Assembly: GCA_001586965.3 (NCBI GenBank) | Contig: LUCW03000139.1 | Location: 1-64,000, forward strand | Reading direction: 5' to 3' | DNA length: 64,000 nt | Origin: Sphaeroforma sirkka | Lineage: Eukaryota; Opisthokonta; Ichthyosporea; Ichthyophonida | Shown: positions 12,334-56,661 of the stretch, piece by piece | Layout: each line of letters starts with the position of its first letter | Position numbering within the stretch: the stretch's first letter is position 1 | The notes under the pieces: generated by a model | The model's input: only the letters and a program-made list of their open reading frames with translations | Database searches by the model: none | What the model was told of the DNA's origin: nothing | Translations under genes and position numbers: made by a program

Positions 12334-20519
<8,186 letters not shown>

Positions 20520-21497
20520 GGAGCGTATACGAGACTAATGTGATTTTTAGTAAGTTGTATAGCATAACACCTATTAAGCGTGTCTTATATGCTGTGAACA
20601 AGGCTCTGACGCAGGTACAACTCCGTGCCCCAAGTCGTTCTGTTCCCGTGTCACACACACACAAGGAAATTGTACTACTGAAAGTAAGTGCGACCGCGCA
20701 ATCCGACTGTGCTCAACCACTGCACATCCGTGCACCAGCCCAAAAGTGCCCATCTATACTTGATCAGGCGAGAGTACGACAAACACACGTCGCATGGCTC
20801 TCTAGTCAAAGGTGCGACACTATATTGTTGTATTTCGTGGCCTCGAGCACTATCGCGCCAACATCTCGATACTACAGTATTTTAATTTACGAGGCACTGA
20901 CAACACGTGTCATACCAAACGCTCTGCGCAGTCAATCAAACAACAAAGTACAATAGAGTATACGCCGCAGATTGATACTAAACAAGACTTTTCTGTCCAA
21001 CAAGGCGAGTTCGATTTCGATTAATTTCGGACGTAACTAAATCCTTCCTCGAATTCCGCGCAACTCCCATTTCCAGCTTTACAGTACAAGGCAATTGATG
21101 GTAGTATTGCTTGGTGTTCTATTCGTGTTTTTTATGTGGATTGTGCAGTGCAATATATAATACCGCCATGTATGTTTATTTAGATTCTTTTACACAGTTG
21201 TACGGAACTAGTTGTCTAATTTTAGCGTAGCAACCAGACTTTGGTATTTACGCTTAACAGTTACCAGGGTGTGACCTGTATCATTTGCGCTTGCCAGTCA
21301 CCAGAGTGAGAGTTAGTCACTTCCGAAAGACAGTCTCTATCTACATTTCAAGTATGGGTGTAGGGGTAAGCATATTGTTTATGACACCAGAAGGGTGATT
21401 GGACTGGCGTTCAAATTATTTAGCCATACAAAATTCAAGAAATAACTGTCGTCTATTTATAATCGTAATATATGGAAACCTTTTAACCTTTTTTTCA
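20520..21497. other. 3' flank of the acyltransferase gene
   Basis: Presumed 3' UTR and intergenic sequence. Overlapping open frames at 20540-21024 have no recognisable domain. No repeat array is visible. Confidence 0.4.
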
Positions 21498-21579
21498 TTC
21501 AAGTTGTCCGAGTGGTTAAGGAGTGAGACTTGAAATCTCATGCTCTCTGAGCGCGTAGGTTCAAATCCTGCACTTGAAA
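21498..21579 (+). tRNA. tRNA-Ser(UGA)
   Basis: A class II cloverleaf folds by eye. The acceptor TTCAAGT (21498-21504) pairs with ACTTGAA (21572-21578). The anticodon stem TGAGA/TCTCA encloses CTTGAAA with anticodon TGA. There is a long variable arm around GCTCTCTGAGC, and a T stem GTAGG/CCTGC with loop TTCAAAT. The internal B box is GGTTCAAATCC. T runs at 21584-21587 and 21590-21595 act as the pol III terminator. There is no intron and no encoded CCA. The discriminator base appears to be A, whereas eukaryotic tRNA-Ser usually has G. Confidence 0.9.
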
Positions 21580-21596
21580 TAAATTTTCCTTTTTTC

Positions 21597-22791
21597 CACC
21601 ACTTTGTGCAAATTAATAAACAGTGGCTTTATTATTGCACTTCAAAACATAGCCTTCTAAAACATAGTTAAGAACAACAGGTTTGAGTTGCTGGGCAGTG
21701 GTCCGCCAGCTGTCAGCTGCAGCTGAGTGCTGCAGTGCTGAACTGCTACTGATGTCACATTTTGTTTTTGAAAAATATTATGGGGAAACACAGAAACAGC
21801 TGTTGGGAAAAGTGTCAGAGAGCCTTTTCGTGTTCTGTTATCAAATAATAAATATGAAAATATTAGAATAAATAAATACTGATTATTTCCATAGCCCCCA
21901 GTCCCCAGTCCCCACTGTACAATTTAGGAGGCTATGCCACAGCGTTTGTATGTATATCTAAATTCCGGATGCCTGTATTTACGTCAAAGGATCGCATCGC
22001 AAACATCTGGTCCTAAGTGGCTTCTGTGTAATCAGGTATAACCTAGAAGAACTATGAACGTATATTTCTTTGTTCACTTGCTGGGAGAACACAAGCAAAA
22101 TAGTACATGTTCAATGGACCCATCTATGTGAGGCTGTATGTAAATTTCAATGGGTTCTACGCGCTCTCCTGCGTCAAAATTAAGATGGTTAGGCGTAATA
22201 GAACTACAAGTAAATATTAATTCGTTTGGGTTGTTACTCGTCTATGGGCCGATGGGGTCAATTTTTGCCTCATATTTTAAATAGCTTACCTTTAATTGTG
22301 ATTCACACGACTCTGATCTGAATGAGATTCGCTTAGCTATAACTTGTGGTTCTGCATTCTGAGTATGTGTTGTGTAAATTACCTTGTTCATATTACATAT
22401 CGAGAACAAACCGTTTGAAATGGCTTTTTTCTAGCCAGGCAATTTGTTTCGCATTGCAGTCTAGCTAAATACCTTTACTGGCGAGACTGGACAATTCGTC
22501 AATAGTCACAGAGTTCTGAACGTGGACGGTAATTGTATCACCACTTTGTTGATGTTGTTATCATCTAAGAGCTTTATCTAAGGGATTTATGTGCGTTCGG
22601 AGTGCTGTAATACTTCTTGGTGAAATCTCAAACTACGGGCCCTAATACTTAGAGATTCAACGTGTATATTACTGACTGGCCAAGTGCTACTCTTCGTACA
22701 GTTATCCCATCTCATATCTATCCCGCTTTCTATTACGAGTTTTCACCTTTTGGCATTAACTTGCAAACCCCGTTCTTTCATCTCAGCAATC
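21597..22791. other. intergenic region before the methyltransferase gene
   Basis: No supported gene. AATAAATAAATA-like polyadenylation signals occur near 21845-21880. CTCAG at 22782-22786, just before the chosen methyltransferase start, could be a 3' splice site for a 5' UTR intron. Confidence 0.4.
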
Positions 22792-23610
22792 ATGGGCAAC
22801 ATGTTACCGCGTGTGCACCTGTGGGAGTGGCACGACTTGAGCTGGTTTCCCAATCAGGCCCGTGCGCATGTAATGGAAGTTCTGGCTATAGGCTGGATAA
22901 CCCCTCCGCTGTATCTCATGGATGTTGCGCTGGAGCAGTTGCGTACCGTTATGGAGACAACGGGACGGACGCATGTGGTCGATTTGTGTTCTGGTGGTGG
23001 CGGCCCGATGATCCACGCCGCCAAAACCGGCATAAAGGTCACACTAACAGACCTCTACCCACAGACAGAGCTATGGGATAAGCATGCACTGCGGTCAGAT
23101 AGCAACATTACGTACAAAGCCGAGTCAGTGAGTGCGTTGGCTATGCCTCAGGATATAAAAGGTCTACGCACTTTGTGGTGTGCGTTTCATCACTTCAGGC
23201 CTGAGCAAGCCACACAGATCCTGGCCAGTGCCGTGCAGTGCGGCGAGCCAATTCTTATTTATGAGCTCACGCGCCGGTCGTTGGTGCAGACATTGTATAT
23301 CGTGCTAGGTACGCTGAATGTCTCATTGGTATTCCCGTTGCTCGGATGGCTGTCTATGGACTGGAAGAGTGTCCTGTTCACGTATGTGCTCCCTCTGTAC
23401 CCTTTCATAGTGGTCTTTGATGGAATGGTGTCATGTATGCGCACGTACACCAAAGCGGAGATGGTAGCCATGGTCGAGAAAGCTGACCCTGATGGATCCT
23501 TCACTTGGAAGGTGCAGGAGGTGCAGGTGCGGTGGTGGCTGCCTGGAATGAATATGATCTCCCTGATCGGACTGCCCAAATCAACATACGGCATCCAAAG
23601 TGGCGAGTGA
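22792..23610 (+). CDS. class I SAM-dependent methyltransferase, intronless, 272 aa
   Basis: A single uninterrupted frame. The protein starts MGNMLPRVHLWEWHDLSWFP. SAM-binding motif I is VVDLCSGGGGP (about residues 62-72), followed by VTLTDLYP with an acidic residue near 87 that would bind the ribose. A FHHFRPEQ segment follows. The C-terminal half has two hydrophobic stretches (around 165-185 and 195-215) and a DGMVSCMRTYTKAEM segment. The WxP N-terminus, DLCSGGGGP and DG-x-VSC-x-RTY motifs resemble a bacterial family of ~270-aa methyltransferases of unknown substrate. An upstream in-frame start exists at 22684, but 22792 gives the conserved N-terminus. No introns in an intron-dense locus suggests late acquisition from bacteria or retroposition. 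The substrate is unknown. Confidence 0.8.
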   Translation: MGNMLPRVHLWEWHDLSWFPNQARAHVMEVLAIGWITPPLYLMDVALEQLRTVMETTGRTHVVDLCSGGGGPMIHAAKTGIKVTLTDLYPQTELWDKHALRSDSNITYKAESVSALAMPQDIKGLRTLWCAFHHFRPEQATQILASAVQCGEPILIYELTRRSLVQTLYIVLGTLNVSLVFPLLGWLSMDWKSVLFTYVLPLYPFIVVFDGMVSCMRTYTKAEMVAMVEKADPDGSFTWKVQEVQVRWWLPGMNMISLIGLPKSTYGIQSGE

Positions 23611-25183
23611 TACGAAGTGATGTACAGAAGCCGGAGAAATCACTGGTTTAGACTTCAATAGTAGACCAGCTGATTGTTTTCCAGTCAAGGGCAGGCGCAC
23701 AGTCCACAGCAAGAGAGGTGTTGCCAGAAGTTCTTCTTGGAAGAACCATATTACGGAGCTCGGCAGAGAATGAGTGATGCGATATAATCGTCCATGTCCT
23801 AGATTATCGAACGTTTATTTCGTCCATACGTTTCCAGTTGCAGATTTGGCGAATGCCATGCAATTGTAGTATATTTGCTCACAACTAGGCGACGAGTACA
23901 ATGTTATGGCAGTAGCTGCCTACCCACTCCTTTTCACACCGACGTATTGCCCGGTGTTTATACTAAAGGTACTGCACAGGAAGGATATCTCATTGTGGCA
24001 GTCCTCTATCTTTTTAACTACATACAAGGTGAAAATATTTATACTGGCGCTATCAGGTGAAGGTGTTGCACAGCAAAGGATAGCCCATTGTAGCAGTCCT
24101 TCTATCGTTTTAACTACGAGGTGCAAATATCGTCAGTTTGCAGCCGATTATTATGCGGAGTCACTCGTTCCCATTGGGAACTGAGCTATTTTGTTATATA
24201 TTGTATACATACTCAAAAACCAACTTTTGATTAAAATGCATTGCCTGTCAATTTGTTTCCATCTGAATAAAGGCTGGTCGCACATGCTGATTTACATCCG
24301 CCATAGTAGTGTCGTGAATTGTATGTAAATTAAATATTGGGTTACCAGCTAACCAGCATGTTCGTAAATATTTATAAATTGTAGAACCTCAATCCGTTTG
24401 AACGTGAACGCTGATTTATGTTCAAAAATATTTTTTTTTCATAGCCTTTTTAAAAATTGAAACCTAGAAAGCTATTCTTTGTTTCAATTTAGAAGGCTAA
24501 ATATGTTAGTATGTAGTATGTGTTTTTTTGTTAAAAAAAAGAACATATATAGAAGACTTTTAGTACTGTATGCAAAATTATTTATTTATTTAAATTCTGA
24601 GTTTGAAATTTAAATCATCACGCAACTGGTACCAGGATAAATACGTATTTATTTTAAAAATATGTAAATATTGTAAAATATGTATTTCCCTTTTTTTTTT
24701 AAATGTTTTTGTTGTTGGCTTTTTTTTAAAAACAATATATTTATATTGAATTTGTTATCAGTTGGCTATGATTGGATGCAAGGATGTATTTGGACTGATG
24801 TTTTTGATATTTGCATTTTGGACCGACAGACGACTGCAGATTTCAAATAAAGCCAACCACATCTGCAGCAACTCAGTGCATGTCAGCTGCAGTTGAAGGC
24901 GTTAGTGTGCCTTCACCTGTACTTCTGTGCACAGTCAACGATGTGGGTGAGAATGGCAGCGGCTGCTGCTGCTCTAGGGATCGCTTCCTCAGGCGTGTCA
25001 GATATATTCAAACTTAATAAAGTACAAGCTGATTGTCTATCTCTAGGATACTTAGGATGCGTGATGTGCAATATGTGTGCACATAATAGTGAAGTCCGCA
25101 AGAGACAAACTGTGTGGGATATCTGTTGTTCGGCTGTCCAAGTATCGCTTGCTTTAAACTCCTCTGATGCTTCTTCACAACAG
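23611..25183. other. intergenic region and probable 5' end of the ABCC gene
   Basis: A very A/T-rich stretch runs from about 24350 to 24780. A frame at about 24984-25019 encodes SGVSDIFKLNK, which resembles the D-[LI]-[YF]-x-LN segment N-terminal to TMD1 in ABCC proteins and may be part of an upstream exon, but I could not fix its splice sites. Confidence 0.4.
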
Positions 25184-47099
<21,916 letters not shown>

Positions 47100-47463
47100 A
47101 TCAATCGAACGATTGATATCTCACCTATGTCAGTACGGGAATAGCAACATTCCTTTTACGTCTACCATATATAGCAATTGAAAGGAGAGCGGGTTTTGTT
47201 TAGGGTATACACTGTCACTCTACAGCACTAAAACCTAAGACACTCGCCTCGTGTATGTATGGGAAAAGCTAGTAAGTACTTGTCAAAATTGCTCAACTCT
47301 GTATGATTATTAACCCAGTGCAGGAGCATCAAGTGAAATGTCTATAAATACTATCCACCGCTGTATGATCATCACCCTAGTGTAGCATCAATCATAACTA
47401 CTCCACACTCTATGGTCATTACCCCAGGGCAGGACCACTAAGTAATGTGCCTATTACTTTAAT

Positions 47464-47822
<359 letters not shown>

Positions 47823-48384
47823 ATTTGTTTCATATTAGTTTTACGTTCTGTATAAGTTTAATTTGGCTCTCCTATTTACAAAGTTATTTACATGAATTTC
47901 AAACGGCCTTTGTCTATCTCGTGGTCAACGGCAATCTTGCTAAGAGGTTAGTAGGGGTGGTGTGAGAGTGAGGCAAACGTAGTGTCTAGAAAAGGAACGT
48001 GTCTATACTCAGCCGATGGCCTATTCGTCTTATATACAGATAGTGTCCCGGGTTGCGAGCATGTATAATGTTGAATAAAGGTACATGACTAGTTAACTTG
48101 TAGATGATTGAGTCTAGAAATTATCATCCAACTATAAGCAAACGGCACCATATATAGTGGAAGAATGGATGACATAACGGTGGCTCTGGGTGGGAGTAGA
48201 AGGAAAATAGATGATGACAGTCTCCTGTCTATCGCCCTTTTCTAGTCCAACCCAGTGGGATATACTATGAAAATAACGTAGATAGGACTGTGGGGAGTAA
48301 TCCGATCTGTGCGTCACTGATTAAAATTAAAACGACGTACGACTAGGCTTAACCTCCTATGTTCTACTCCCAGTTTAGATAATT

Positions 48385-49346
<962 letters not shown>

Positions 49347-49907
49347 TTACATATATATTTACATATGTACATACTTATATACGTATACACATACATACGT
49401 ACGTACATACATACGTAACTACGTACGCACATGTATACATACATGTACAGATATAAACAATAACAGCGTATCTCCATATGGAAGTGGGACATATAGCTTG
49501 GTCTGCGTAAAATCCGTGCAACGAAAGGTATCGCTATGGTCCGCACACATATCGTGACGTACTCACGAGAAATTTAGCCACTACTCACAAACATAGCACA
49601 GTCCAAATATAGGTGTTATAGTTGTGATGTAATTTGTGAAATATCTTCAGTGTAAGCGTGTCCAGACCGTTCTACAGAGTCAGACTCAGTGTGAGATGTC
49701 GCGATGTGTGTGCGAGGCGGCCCATTAAATCCGATACATACTGATACATGACAAAACCCCACAGGGTATGTGTGACTTGTTATCTAACGGTGTCAAATAT
49801 TATTTTCCCACAGTTTTTTTATAATATATGACCCGGTCGCAGGCATAGTGGTCGCAGTCTTCAGACATTTCAAATATGTATTTGGTCTATAATTTATTTA
49901 CTTTTAA

Positions 49908-52900
49908 ATGGGTACATGCTAAGACAGCTAAAAATATGGTTAATGTTAAGACAGCTAAAAATATGGTTAATGCTAAGACAGCTAAAAAAATATGGTTAAT
50001 GCTAAGACAGCTAAAAATATGGTTAATGCTAAGACAGCTAAAAAATATGGTTAATGCCAAGATAGCTAAAATATGGTTAATGCCAAGACAGCTAAAAAAT
50101 ATGGTTAATGCTAAGACAGCTAAAAAATATGGTTAATGCTAAGACAGCTAAAAAATATGGTTAATGCTAAGACAGCTAAAAATATGGTTAATGCCAAGAC
50201 AGCTAAAAATATGGTTAATGCCAAGACAGCCTAAAAAAATATGGTTAATATGTACGCCGTTATAATATGGTTAACGCCAAGACAGCCAAAAAATATGGTT
50301 AACGCTAAGACAGCTAAAATATGGTTAACGCCAAGACAGCTAAAAATATGGTTAATATGTACGCCGTTATAATATGGTTAATGCCAAGACAGCTAAAAAT
50401 ATGGTTAATGCTAAGACAGCTAAAATATGGTTAATGCTAAGACAGCCAAAAAATATGGTTAACGCCAAGACAGCTAAAAATATGGTTAATGCTAAGACAG
50501 CTAAAAATATGGTTAACGCCAAGACAGCTAAAAATATGGTTAATGCTAAGACAGCTAAAAAATATGGTTAATGCCAAGACAGCTAAAAATATGGTTAACG
50601 CCAAGATATGGTTAATGCTAAGACAAAACATGGTTTAATGCCAAGACAGCCAAAATATGGTTAACGCCAAGACAGCTAAAATATGGTTAATGCTAAGACA
50701 GCTAAAAATATGGTTAATGCTAAGACAGCCTAAAAATATGGTTAACGCCAAGACAGCTAAAAAAATATGGTTAATGCTAAGACAGCTAAAAATATGGTTA
50801 ATGCTAAGACAGCTAAAAAATATGGTTAACGCTAAGACAGCTAAGACAAAAAATATGGTTAATGCCAAAGACAGCAAAAATATGGTTAATGCTAAGACAG
50901 CCAAAATATGGTTAATGCTAAGACAACTAAAATATGGTTAATGCTAAGACAGCCAAAAATATGGTTAATGCCAAGACAGCTAAAAATATGGTTAATATGT
51001 AACGCCGTTATAATATGGTTAACGCCAAGACAGCTAAAAATATGGTTAATGCTAAGACAGCTAAAAAATATGGTTAATGCTAAGACAGCTAAAAAATATG
51101 GTTAACGCTAAGACAGCCAAAATATGGTTAATATGTACGCCGTTATAATATGGTTAATGCTAAGACAGCCAAAATATGGTTAATGCTAAGACAGCAAAAA
51201 ATATGGTTAATGCTAAGACAGCTAAAACATGGTTAATATGTACGCCGTTATAATATGGTTAATGCTAAGACAGCTAAAATATGGTTAATGCCAAGACAGC
51301 TAAAAATATGGTTAATGCTAAGACAGCTAAAAACATGGTTAATATGCACGCCGTTATAATATGGTTAATGCTAAGACAGCTAAAAATATGGTTAATGCCA
51401 AGACAGCTAAAATATGGTTAATGCTAAGACAGCAGCAAAAAATATGGTTAATATGTACGCCGTTATAATATGGTTAATGCTAAGACAGCTAAAAAATATG
51501 GTTAATGCTAAGACAGCTAAAAAAACATGGTTAATATGTACGCCGTTATAATATGGTTAACGCCAAGACAGCTAAAAAATATGGTTAATGCTAAGACAGC
51601 TAAAATATGGTTAATGCTAAGACAGCTAAAAATATGGTTAATATGTACGCCGTTATAATATGGTTAATGCTAAGACAGCTAAAATATGGTTAATGCTAAG
51701 ACAGCCAAAAAATATGGTTAATGCTAAGACAGCTAAAAAAAATATGGTTAATATGTACGCCGTTATAATATGGTTAATGCTAAGACAGCCAAAAATATGG
51801 TTAATGCTAAGACAGCTAAAAATATGGTTAATATGTACGCCGTTATAATATGGTTAATGCCAAGACAGCAGCTAAAATATGGTTAATGCCAAGACAGCTA
51901 AAAATATGGTTAATGCTAAGACAGCAAAAAATATGGTTAATATGTACGCCGTTATAATATGGTTAATGCTAAGACAGCTAAAAATATGGTTAATGCTAAG
52001 ACAGCTAAAAATATGGTTAACGCTAAGACAGCTAAAAAATATGGTTAATATGTACGCCGTTATAATATGGTTAATGCTAAGACAGCTAAAATATGGTTAA
52101 TGCTAAGACAGCCTAAAATATGGTTAATGCCAAGACAGCTAAAAAATATGGTTAATATGTACGCCGTTATAATAATATGGTTAATGCTAAGACAGCTAAA
52201 AAATATGGTTAATGCTAAGACAGCTAAAATATGGTTAATATGTACGCCGTTATAATATGGTTAATGCTAAGACAGCTAAAAAATATGGTTAATGCTAAGA
52301 CAGCTAAAATATGGTTAATGCTAAGACAGCTAAAATATGGTTAATATGTACGCCGTTATAATATGGTTAATGCTAAGACAGCTAAAATATGGTTAATGCT
52401 AAGACAGCTAAAAATATGGTTAATGCTAAGACAGCTAAAAAATATGGTTAATATGTACGCCGTTATAATATGGTTAATGCTAAGACAGCTAAAAATATGG
52501 TTAATGCTAAGACAGCTAAAAAAAATATGGTTAATATGTACGCCGTTATAATATGGTTAATGCTAAGACAGCTAAAAAATATGGTTAATGCTAAGACAGC
52601 TAAAATATGGTTAATGCTAAGACAGCTAAAATATGGTTAATATGTACGCCGTTATAATATGGTTAATGCTAAGACAGCTAAAAAATATGGTTAATGCTAA
52701 GACAGCAAAAAATATGGTTAATGCTAAGACAGCTAAAAAATATGGTTAATATGTACGCCGTTATAATATGGTTAATGCTAAGACAGCTAAAATATGGTTA
52801 ATGCTAAGACAGCTAAAAAATATGGTTAATATGTACGCCGTTATAATATGGTTAATGCTAAGACAGCTAAAATATGGTTAATGCTAAGACAGCTAAAAAT

Positions 52901-53360
52901 ATGGTTAATGCCAAGAGCTAAAAAATATGGTTAATATGTACGCCGTTATAAATATGGTTAATGCTAAGACAGCTAAAATATGGTTAATGCTAAGACAGCT
53001 AAAAATATGGTTAATGCTAAGACAGCTAAAATATGGTTAATATGTACGCCGTTATAATATGGTTAATGCTAAGACAGCTAAAATATGGTTAATGCTAAGA
53101 CAGCTAAAATATGGTTAATGCTAAGACAGCTAAAATATGGTTAATATGTACGCCGTTATAATATGGTTAATGCTAAGACAGCTAAAAAATATGGTTAATG
53201 CTAAGACAGCTAAAATATGGTTAATGCTAAGACAGCTAAAATATGGTTAATATGTACGCCGTTATAATATGGTTAATGCTAAGACAGCTAAAATATGGTT
53301 AATGCTAAGACAGCTAAAATATGGTTAATATGTACGCCGTTATAATATGTACGCCGTTAT
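49908..53360. repeat. 3.45 kb two-unit minisatellite with higher-order structure
   Basis: Type A units (~26-27 bp) read ATGGTTAATGCTAAGACAGC plus TAAAAAT; type B units read ATGGTTAATATGTACGCCGT plus TATAAT. Roughly 27 B units occur, rare before 50990 and then at regular 80-110-bp spacing (two to three A units, then B) to the right end. A units vary (GCC/GCT, AATG/AACG) at the left end and are nearly uniform at the right end. The array is non-coding: unit lengths vary and break any frame. Confidence 0.95.
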
Positions 53361-54168
53361 TGGCCGGAGGGAGTAGTTATAACCCAGAACCCTAAAACCA
53401 AATGCCACGGAGCTATTTCAGACCCTTAATTTTTATTAAAAAAATAGCTGGCCTGGTAAACGACAAAGGCGTGTCCTATTTTGATATATATAAAACAAAC
53501 AAACTAGACCCGTGACCCGTCTCGCAAACTCGGGGTAAGCTAAGCAGTAATATGTACCAGCATTCTATGTAGTGTTTATCAGACGGTCTCGACACGTCAT
53601 CGTAGTATCGTACATAGCAGAATGTGCTGTCGTATACCAGGTCATACAAAATATTGTGATTATGGACGAATCAAACCACAGAAAAGACTCCGAGAGTCTG
53701 ACTCCAAAAACTAAAGTGATCTGTTGGTCCAATCATCTCTGTCTATTGCGCAAAGCCCCACTTCAGTTCCTCACAAATCACGGCTGAGAAGCCTGGGATT
53801 CTGAATCTATTCTTCTACAGGTGTCAGGTGTGGTTGCTATAATGAGGAAAGTGCACACACCCCTTCTACATTCCATAGGCCTGCCTTGCACTTTTTGCCC
53901 TTGCTCCTCCGCAAGAGAAGCACAGAGCACTACTATACACATGTGCATTGATTTGTATACCGTATAGTATATAGTGAGGTTAACCTGTGATGTGTTGACT
54001 TGGACAGTTAATGAACTGAGATTTTAGAAGTAGCAAAGCTAAACTGCTTCTGACTGCTAGGTATAACCATTTTTGTACCACCAATGCGATCCGTCATCTA
54101 AAGTATATATATATCCGTTAGCGCGAACGCGTTACTACTGTTATTCGGTTCTAACACAACTACCGTCA
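53361..54168. other. intergenic region after the minisatellite
   Basis: Contains a telomere-like ACCCTAAAACC near 53386. A segment at 53435-53465, AAAAAATAGCTGGCCTGGTA plus AACGACAA, is nearly repeated at 677-706, so a dispersed short repeat is likely. A TATATATATAT box near 54104-54114 may serve the gene starting at 54169. Confidence 0.5.
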
Positions 54169-54578
54169 ATGTCTGATACTATGAGGCGCTTCCAGTTCGA
54201 AAGCCTTAAGGGTCTAGTGGCAATGGCCTTGCTCTTCACGTCAATGTGTAGCTCAGTCGAAGCGCTGTCAATCGACACTAGGGATAATTCAATTGCACAT
54301 AACCTGATAGAATCATCGATACAAGATACAACCAGGCTCAATCACCGTGTGCAGCATGTGCTACAAAAAAAGGATTCCGAACACAACCTACACAGAAGAG
54401 AGGATGGCGTAGCATGGCGTGTCCTGTGTGCGGACTGCCGGTCACAGCCGAGAACTCGTACCTAAGTATCAAAAAAAGCCAAACAAAAAAAATTATACGC
54501 CTGCAGCGTAGAACACGCACAACTGCTGTTCGACAGTCCTATGGACTACGCCGATGACACACTGCCTACCACTACCCG
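54169..54578 (+). CDS. probable secreted protein, first two exons
   Basis: Exon 1 (54169-54440) encodes a Met-rich start and a signal-peptide-like segment, LKGLVAMALLFTSMCSSVEA, with a likely cleavage after SVEA. A hydrophilic region with RLNHRVQHVLQKKDSEHNLH follows. A weak donor (GTCACA at 54441) and an acceptor at 54506 give a 66-bp intron, after which exon 2 (54507-54578) encodes VEHAQLLFDSPMDYADD and ends at a GTAGGT donor in phase 2. Phases agree. If exon 1 is not spliced, the frame simply ends at 54465. Downstream exons were not found before the AT-rich block. I do not recognise the family; the signal peptide is the only functional clue. Confidence 0.45.
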
Positions 54579-54721
54579 GTAGGTCAAATAGCACCATAGA
54601 ATGTTACCCATAAGAGCCTGTAGCGTACGTGTATGTTATGGTCCACTTGTTTAAGGCGATGTTTGATCATTGGGCACGGATCATGACGAGAAAGAAATCT
54701 AAAACTTGTGTACATATTTTT

Positions 54722-55400
<679 letters not shown>

Positions 55401-55754
55401 GCATGTGTAATGTGTGTATGTGTATGTGTACATGTGTGTGTATGTATATGCGATTTTTTGTGTTCTGGTGCACATGCATATTCGCTTATAAAAAAATGCA
55501 CACTGAAATGTGTTTATGCATATTTTGCGTTTAGACGTGTGGGTGTGCGTGCAAGTTGATAAAATTGTGCGTAGTAGGATCCATTTAGGATTATTTGTAT
55601 TAGTGCTCATTTAGTATGATTCACCGCCTATAGCACTGTGTGAGAAGATTATGCCCGTTACCATATTCGCGTGTGTTGCATTTTAACAAATTTACAATTC
55701 TTGCACTCGCACTGTCGTTACTAGTAAAACAGAAGTTATACCGATCATATTGAC

Positions 55755-55948
55755 AACAGTTGGACCAATATGGATTTGGCTTGAAATTAACAGTTGGGCC
55801 AATATACTTTTAGCTTTGTATTATTATTATTGACAGATATATTCTTAATTTAACAGTTGGACCAATACATCTTTAGCTTTCTATTATCATTGATGACAGA
55901 TTTATCTTTGATTTAACAGTTAGACCAAAATTAAATTATACAGTGGCA

Positions 55949-56019
<71 letters not shown>

Positions 56020-56245
56020 ATTATCATATTAACATGTATAGCTTCACATGAATAGTTATAACAATTTTAGAGCTTCAATTTGACAGCTGGATCAATATAT
56101 ATATATATATATATCATATAGCTTTGAACAATTATTATTGTCATATATAGCTTTATACGAATAGTTGGACCAACATATCCATAGCTTCAAATTATCAGTT
56201 AGGTCAATATGTTCATTGTAATTGACAGCTAGACAAATGTATCGG
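55755..56245. repeat. degenerate array of ACAGTTGGACCAATAT units
   Basis: The motif CAGTTGGACCAATAT, with variants and a TAGCTTT companion, recurs about every 60-70 bp and is interrupted by (TA)n. Confidence 0.75.
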
Positions 56246-56661
56246 AATATCATACAAGAAAGATATATTGTAAGCCAAACAATCAAAAAGCTATCACCAT
56301 GCTATAGTCTGTGATTACTTTCAAGTTAGTTGGTTTACTTCAGTAGGAGGTGACATGTGTCAATTTAAAGGTTTGTATGATTGTTCAAACGAAGTGCAAC
56401 ACTTGAATGAATATAGGAGTGTATATATCAATAAATCCCTTTTCACATATCGACGAATGCACGCTGTACAGCATTTTTGTCAAGAAAGTTATGCGTTAAA
56501 AAAAGTACAATGGATGAGCCACTTTGCCATACACTTCCCAGTGATGCATTCACTACAAACAGTTCCGATCTGTGGCCCTATTCACTCTATTCATGATCGA
56601 TTATAGACTCAAATACACTGTTCACTGTCATCGTTTGTTATACAAAACCTTCTTACCATCA

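Noticed and set aside
20540-21024. overlapping open frames after the acyltransferase stop
   Set aside because: The acyltransferase is complete at 20519 with all phases matched; these frames have no motif and are probably 3' UTR.
49908-53360. CRISPR-like regular repeats, or a repeat protein with a 9-residue period
   Set aside because: There are no unique spacers; two unit types alternate. Unit lengths of 25-28 bp break the frame repeatedly, and the setting is eukaryotic.
53572-53787. 71-residue open frame downstream of the minisatellite
   Set aside because: No motif, no splice context and no conserved start.
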